A DNA stretch of 64,000 bases from Rhipidocladum racemiflorum (lineage: Eukaryota > Streptophyta > Magnoliopsida > Poales > Poaceae), in assembly GCA_036346355.1 (NCBI GenBank), contig CM070583.1, forward strand, positions 4,650,001 through 4,714,000, read 5' to 3'. Below, piece after piece: positions 60,093 through 64,000 of the stretch; position 1 is the first letter of the stretch; each line of letters starts with the position of its first letter. The translations under genes and the position numbers were made by a program. The notes beneath the pieces were generated by a model. The model had not been told where the DNA came from, did not search any database, and saw only the letters and a list, made by a program, of their open reading frames with translations.

Positions 60093-60367
60093 GTACCTCA
60101 CGCCTTGCTGTTGTCAGTAAAAGGGTAACATGTGGCGGTTTGGATATGTGTAGCTTGCAACGTTTGATTCCACAAGCGATTATTTAAGTGTTTGGTTTTT
60201 GTCCTTCGGCATGTATCATCTTGTGGTTCTTTTGTAATTCCTGTGTAATGGTGAAATGGATGGACAGACGATAGCTATATAGTTCTTTCTGTATCTTGTT
60301 TCAGAGGGCATGGCTAGCAATTCCTGAGGCTAGCCAAAAATACGTATTTTTTTTATACTGGACGGGG
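60093..60367 (+). other. Intron-like sequence after the chaperonin exon
   Basis: T-rich stretch with no coding signal, continuing to the right subterminal array. It is probably part of the captured chaperonin intron or transposon filler. Confidence 0.35.
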
Positions 60368-60785
60368 ATTATCAGTGGCGGTTTTATCCACAAACCGCCA
60401 CTGATAATAATACCGCGCTTTACTTTTAAAACCGCCACTGATAAGGCAATAACAGTGACGGTTTTACCCACAAACCGCCACTGAAAAGGCAATACCAGTG
60501 GCGGTTTTACCCACAAACCGCCACTGATAATGGCAATATCAGTGGCGGTTTTGACAACAAACCGCCACTGATAATGGCAATATCAGTGGCGGTTTTGACA
60601 ACAAACCGCCACTGATAATGGCAATATCAGTGGCGGTTTTGACCACAAACCGTCACTGATAATAATATTTGTGGCGGTTCTAAAACCGCCACTGATAATC
60701 GCCGAATATTACTGGCGCTTAATCTGTGGCGGTTCAAAAACCGCCACTAATGTCAGTTTAGAACCGCCACTAATGTGCTTCTCTA
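60368..60785. repeat. CACTA right subterminal repeat array
   Basis: About ten alternating copies of TCAGTGGCGGTTTT and AAACCGCCACTGATAA, several as nearly identical 44-bp units (AATGGCAATATCAGTGGCGG start) between 60530 and 60650. Each pair can fold as a stem with a 5-10 base loop. Confidence 0.95.
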
Positions 60786-60796
60786 TAGCAGTGTTA

Positions 60797-62900
60797 ACAT
60801 GTATAGTTTAGTCTTGCAAACCCCAACTTTCTTAATTGGCCTTCAATGTGAACATTTTAAATTTTCAAACAATATGTTGTTGGCCTTTATCTTCAAATCT
60901 TCTTTGAGATCAGTCAAGCTCATACTGAATTTGATGTACATCTTCTTCTTCTTTTGGTTCAGGAGATTTTAACCTACCACATAGCATTTTGATCTGACAA
61001 CCAACTCAGGCGGGTTTCTGATGTGTCTCCATTGCTACGGATATTGGTTCCCAGCTTGTATTGATATCATGGGTTGTGCAAAGTTCATACAAAGGGCAAT
61101 CAGTGTATGCCAACTGGAGTTGATTGGATAGGGGTTATTCATGTGATTCTTGCGTTTATTGCTCCTGGAGATGGCATTTTGCTTTACCATTTGTGTTTAT
61201 AGCTTATAGATTTCGCTCTAGGTACTGTCCTATATGGATTATTATTCATTGACCAATTGAAACCTGTTCAACAATTAATGCTGTGTCCTAAAGACTGTAG
61301 TGTCATTTTGTCTCAAAATACTAGTTGTCAAAATACTTTAATTTATCCTGGTACTTTAATTTCCTTTGACTTGTTTCTTCAGACACGATGCATTTGCTCA
61401 TCAGAACTTCTTGCTACATGATTTTGCTACATATAGATTTATCTCTTTTGTAAAAGAGGCTACATTTAATCCCGCTTATTTCTTAATGCAGGCAAACTCC
61501 CACTATTTTACCATTATAGAGCAGGCAAGTACACTCAAATCATTAGTATTTATGGTTTTTGCTTCATGTTTTTGATCTTCCGTATGCTAATTAAATATGT
61601 CATGCTATGCCTTCATCTGTACCTGAGGTCCTGATGCATAAACAAAGTGCATTCTTTGTTCCTTTTCCTGTGTATGTCACTGATCGAGTCACTCTCCTGA
61701 AAAACACATGAAACTGTACATTACTACACATCAGAGAAACACCTTATTAGGAGCATGTGCTATAGAATCTTGCAATGACATTTAGGGATTAAATATCCTA
61801 AAGCTGAAAGTACTGATGCTGTTGGCAGTTCATCTTACCATTAATTGTAAAGTATTTTTTGTAGTAGTAAAGGTTAAGCTACATTCGAGACAAGGGCCCA
61901 AAACCACTTATGCAAGAACTTATGTTGCATTAATTGTGTCTGTTCTAGGCTTGCAGGTTCCATCTTTTCATATTTTACCTAGATCTCCATGAGTGTTGTT
62001 ACACAAAACCTCAAGTTCTAACTTTTATATATATATGCGCACCAAAAGTAATAGCAAAGGGAAAATCGTAGTGAGTACTAAATTAATTTTATTTTTCAAT
62101 TTTTGTTGATGTGACTTACTTCCTCTCTTGCAATTCTTATTCATTATGGATTTACTACTCTACCTCCTCTATTCTTCAAAGAATTTCCTATGAGTATTTT
62201 TTATCCCATCAAAAATGATTTAGGATTGAAACCAGATACACACATATCCCAGTTGCAAACCAAGTGCATGCCCAATCTAATCAACAGGCTAATAAGCACA
62301 CTTCATCACAATTTCTATCGTCTGAGACGAAAGACGAAAGAGATATGTTATCTACTAAATATGCACCCACCCACCCATGCATCACCCCCCCCCCCACCCC
62401 CCCACACCCCACGCTAAGAGCTACAACTACCACTATGTACATTTAACATTTGTTAAAACTTCCTTTAAAGTTTTAACAATAACTACCATTTGTAACTGCT
62501 GGACCAATATATAGCTAGTGTTGTTACTTTAACACACCAAACAAATTGTTAATCGCAAAATCAGTAAACAATATGCTAAGAACTACTAACTAACTAGGGG
62601 CGCCATCCTAGCTATTAAAAAAAAGTGACAGCAACAAGTGTTGCTGCCCTGCCCCATTTGGTAGGTTCTTCCCCTTCCCTTCTTTCTTTTTTTAGGTACA
62701 ACCCAGATACGCTATACTTGCGCGCCACATATACACATACTCGTGTGTGTTTTTTACACACGCTAAGAAATAATTGGAGGTTCACGTTCCCTAGAGCGTG
62801 GACGCGCGCTATCTTATTAAACACATACGCGTTGGGCTAGGCTCCAAGGGCGACCCTCGCTCTTGTGCAACTGAGCGCTCTCACCTCCAAGTACTCCCTG
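60797..62900. other. Upstream non-genic region of the ABCG gene
   Basis: No gene is supportable. It holds short open frames without domains, a C-rich tract at 62380-62410 and AT-rich DNA. Confidence 0.5.
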
Positions 62901-62903
62901 CTA

Positions 62904-62913
62904 TGATAAATAC
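62904..62913 (+). promoter_or_regulatory. Possible TATA box of the ABCG gene
   Basis: TGATAAATAC stands about 230 bases before the ATG, with pyrimidine-rich leader sequence, including a (CT)n run at 63015-63033, in between. The placement is plausible for a plant leader, but the match is weak. Confidence 0.3.
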
Positions 62914-63143
62914 CTTGCAATGAGCCAGCCACCCCAGCCCAACCAGACACTACTTGCAACAGCCAAGCAGAAGCAGTAGGAGTAACAAATCAACCAAGGC
63001 CTCCCTTTCCTTCTCTCTCTCTCTCTCTCTCTCCTTGCCCCATACATGATACAAATCATAAGCTACTACTAGTACTACACTGGTCTTAACCTATAGCTGC
63101 AGTGGCAACACCAGGGGAACTAGCTAGAGACAGAAAGATCGCC

Positions 63144-64000
63144 ATGCCGCCTCTGGTCTTGCATGATGATGATGAGCAGCACCAGACAGCAGGAGGTGGT
63201 GGCTACCGAACTCCTCCCCATAACATGCTCACCTTTAGTACTTCTACTACTTCTGCTTCTTCTACTTGTGCCGCCACCGCCAACCTTTCCGGCGCCGTCC
63301 ATCCCACCGCCTCCAGCCCCTCGTCGGCCACCGCCCGCCTCCGCCCAGCCGCCGCCAAGTCCTTTCCTCTCGTCGTGAAGGTAAATTTCATACACATGCA
63401 TGCATACATAGACATATTATGTGTGTGTGTGTACGTACACAGAAGTGCATGCACATTTATGCAAGTAAATGTTTTAAGCTTATTGTCTGCATGAGTGATG
63501 ATGAGACGTGTACATGCATGCGTGTGTGGGGGGGGGGGGGTGCAGTTTGAGGAGGTGGTGTACAAGGTGAAGGTCGGGCAGCCGGCTGGCGGATGGTGCG
63601 CAAGGCTGTCGTCGGCGATAGGCGGCGGGGAGGGGAAGAAGAAGAAGGCGGTGGCGCCGCCGCGGGAGAAGACGATCATCAGCGGGATGTCGGGGGTGGT
63701 GCGGCCGGGGGAGATGCTGGCGATGCTGGGCCCGTCCGGGAGCGGCAAGACGACGCTGCTGACGGCGCTGGGAGGGCGCACGCCGCGACGGGCGCTGCTG
63801 TCCGGGAAGATCACCTACAACGGCCAACCCTTCTCCGGCGCCGTGAAGCGCCGCACAGGCTTCGTGACGCAGCACGACGTGCTGTACCCGCACCTGACCG
63901 TGTCGGAGACGCTGTGGTACACGGCGCTGCTCCGGCTGCCGCGCACGGTCGGCGCCAGCGAGAAGCGGGCTCAGGCGGACGCGGTCATGCTCGAGCTGGG
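63144..64000 (+). CDS. Half-size ABCG (WBC) transporter, ABCG14-like, partial at the right edge
   Basis: Exon 1 (63144-63380) starts with ATGCCGCCTCTGG and encodes a variable 79-residue N-terminus ending FPLVVK. A phase-0 intron (63381-63545, GT...AG, with a poly-G run) follows. Exon 2 starts FEEVVYKVKVGQP, and the ABC domain has the Walker A motif GPSGSGKTT (residues 141-149), YNGQPFSGAVKRRTGFVTQ with the Q-loop Gln at 188, and DVLYPHLTVSETLWYTALLRL. 230 residues are in the window; the signature motif, Walker B and six-helix membrane domain lie beyond it. ABCG half-transporters dimerise and export hormones or lipids using ATP. The FEEVVYKVK and NGQPFSG-KRRTGFV wording fits the clade of Arabidopsis ABCG14 (cytokinin transport), but substrate is an inference. 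An in-frame upstream GTG is not a plant start. Confidence 0.93.
63381..63545 (+). other. Intron 1 of the ABCG gene
   Basis: 165 bases from GTAAATTTC to GGGTGCAG. Both neighbours join in frame (phase 0) with continuous homology VVK-FEEVVYK. It contains (GT)n at 63420-63434 and a run of about 13 G at 63528-63540. Confidence 0.9.

Larger units (their letters stand above)
47750..60793 (+). mobile_element. Complete CACTA (En/Spm) DNA transposon, 13,044 bp
   Basis: The left end is CACTACTACAAAAC and the right end, on the reverse strand, CACTGCTATAGAG. The trinucleotide TTA flanks it at 47747-47749 and 60794-60796, the 3-bp duplication of CACTA elements. Both ends carry dense direct and inverted copies of a GTGGCGGTT / AACCGCCAC core. 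Two genes lie inside on the plus strand: TNP2-like transposase, then a Ptta/TNP1-like protein with a Ulp1-type tail. A third block of the terminal repeats lies between them. Host-gene exons sit between gene 2 and the right end. Both transposon genes are broken, so movement would need proteins supplied by another copy. Confidence 0.93.

Noticed and set aside
60301..60516. Open frames in the right CACTA terminus on both strands
   Set aside because: They are translations of the GTGGCGGTTTT inverted repeats.
63102..63143. Upstream in-frame GTG as the start of the ABCG protein
   Set aside because: Plant nuclear genes start at ATG; the first in-frame ATG is at 63144, in a GCC-ATG-CC context.

Overview
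The window is plant nuclear DNA, almost certainly from a grass (Poaceae). Evidence: grass-type Tourist and hAT MITEs, a grass-type CACTA transposon whose subterminal repeat carries a GTGGCGGTT core, Ty3/gypsy LTRs several kilobases long, and an intron-split ABCG transporter gene with a GC-rich coding sequence. No prokaryotic features are present. I cannot name the species. Only one host gene looks intact, and it runs off the right edge; nearly everything else is nested or decayed transposable elements.

Layout. 1-9148: gypsy-type LTR pieces (1-963, 1095-3595, about 5871-9148) and a decayed L1-like LINE on the minus strand (3640-5870). 9171-10414: a GA microsatellite, a Tourist MITE (9331-9605) and AT-rich filler. 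10415-18783: an LTR element on the minus strand with about 210-bp LTRs, a tRNA-iMet-type PBS and no recognisable pol; it carries two hAT-type nonautonomous insertions with clean 8-bp duplications, a hAT transposase pseudogene and an inverted gypsy-LTR fragment. 18784-26384: mostly non-genic, with a MULE-type MITE, a tRNA-like SINE head, a diverged repeat array (20481-22185), TA microsatellites and a second Tourist MITE. 26385-27416: a gypsy reverse transcriptase fragment of the Tat/Retand type. 27981-41440: a three-level nest, in which a chromovirus-like gypsy element (integrase plus 3' LTR, minus strand) has an LTR-like unit inside its LTR, and that unit holds a complete but frameshifted copia element (31321-36913) with near-identical LTRs and a perfect 5-bp duplication. 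41446-47442: further LTR pieces.

47750-60793 is one CACTA (En/Spm) transposon of 13,044 bp, ending in CACTA-type termini and flanked by a TTA duplication. It holds a decayed TNP2-type transposase gene (48916-52121), then an internal copy of the subterminal repeats with a TATA box in front of a second gene (Ptta/TNP1-like, with a C-terminal Ulp1-like protease domain, up to 58372). Between that gene and the right end lie small exons that look captured from unrelated host genes: an OTU protease, a MAP65 microtubule-associated protein and a plastid chaperonin-60 beta subunit. This is the most interesting part of the window.

60797-63143 is the upstream region of the ABCG gene. 63144-64000 holds the first two exons of a half-size ABCG transporter resembling the ABCG14 clade. 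Its ATP-binding domain is present up to just beyond the Q-loop; the rest is outside the window.
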